DNA of 64,000 nt from Aquipseudomonas ullengensis. Lineage in GTDB: Bacteria; Pseudomonadota; Gammaproteobacteria; Pseudomonadales; Pseudomonadaceae. Shown here piece by piece: positions 63,940-64,000 of the stretch. Both the position numbers and the translations under genes were made by a program. Under the pieces are notes generated by a model that ran no database searches, had not been told where the DNA came from, and saw only the letters and a list, made by a program, of their open reading frames with translations. Each line of letters opens with the position of its first letter. Position 1 is the stretch's first letter. The stretch covers positions 519,256 through 583,255 of the forward strand of contig NZ_JACJUD010000004.1 in assembly GCF_014174475.1 (NCBI RefSeq). Direction: 5' to 3'.

Positions 63940-64000
63940 ATTCGTTTGCTGTTTCGGTGTTTAGTCGCAACAGCTAATTGGGTATGTGATATCGGTGCAC

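Overview
The window is GC-rich core chromosome of a Pseudomonas, most likely from the P. aeruginosa / P. mendocina-oleovorans side of the genus. The assignment rests on long runs of gene order I remember from P. aeruginosa (gacA-uvrC-pgsA-tRNAs; ftsK-lolA-rarA; trxB-aat-bpt-infA / clpA-clpS-cspD-icd; mnmA-hflD-purB; aceA; the nuo operon with a fused nuoCD; two chemoreceptors; a BqsRS-like locus) and on protein similarity. I cannot fix the species. I see no prophage, insertion sequence, CRISPR array or island, and the dense antisense open frames are the usual GC-rich shadows.

Layout. 0-5.2 kb: cobalamin genes, with cobN (cut by the window edge) and cobW on the minus strand and cbtB-cbtA-cobE-cobM on the plus strand. 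They are separated by two cobalamin riboswitches lying head to head. 5.5-9.5 kb: gacA-uvrC-pgsA followed by tRNA-Gly, tRNA-Cys and tRNA-Leu, then tRNA-Ser. 9.6-12.8 kb: a BI-1 family membrane protein and the tusDCBE sulfur relay plus a ybiB/trpD2-like gene. 12.8-20.4 kb: minus-strand cysG, serS, crcB, rarA, lolA and ftsK. 20.6-26.6 kb: trxB and an N-degron cluster (aat, bpt, clpS, clpA) with infA and cspD.

26.6-38 kb: icd, a Nudix hydrolase, mnmA, hflD, purB, a ribosomal-oxygenase-type cupin protein, an acetyltransferase, two poorly known proteins (one an orphan secretin-N-like protein), aceA and an L,D-transpeptidase-like protein. 38.2-53.1 kb: the complete 13-gene nuo operon for respiratory complex I. 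53.1-58.5 kb: an AI-2E family permease and two divergent chemoreceptors resembling CtpM and TlpQ. 58.6-63.7 kb: an FMN reductase, a four-gene two-component/PepSY operon of the BqsPQRS (CarSR) type, a patatin-like protein and a QueD/PTPS protein. The window ends in the 5S gene of an rRNA operon.

How the parts work together. The isocitrate branch point is represented by both competing enzymes. icd is preceded by two 15-bp TGTAG-type palindromes, and aceA by the same half-sites with a longer linker. This matches the two site architectures reported for the KDPG-responsive regulator RccR, and it is the most interesting regulatory signal here. tusDCBE and mnmA are successive steps of tRNA wobble-uridine thiolation. 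aat/bpt and clpS/clpA are the writers and readers of N-degrons. The two divergent chemoreceptors each carry a sigma-28-like promoter, and the PepSY/two-component operon has a candidate BqsR box. I did not find a wholly new biological system; the new leads are regulatory.
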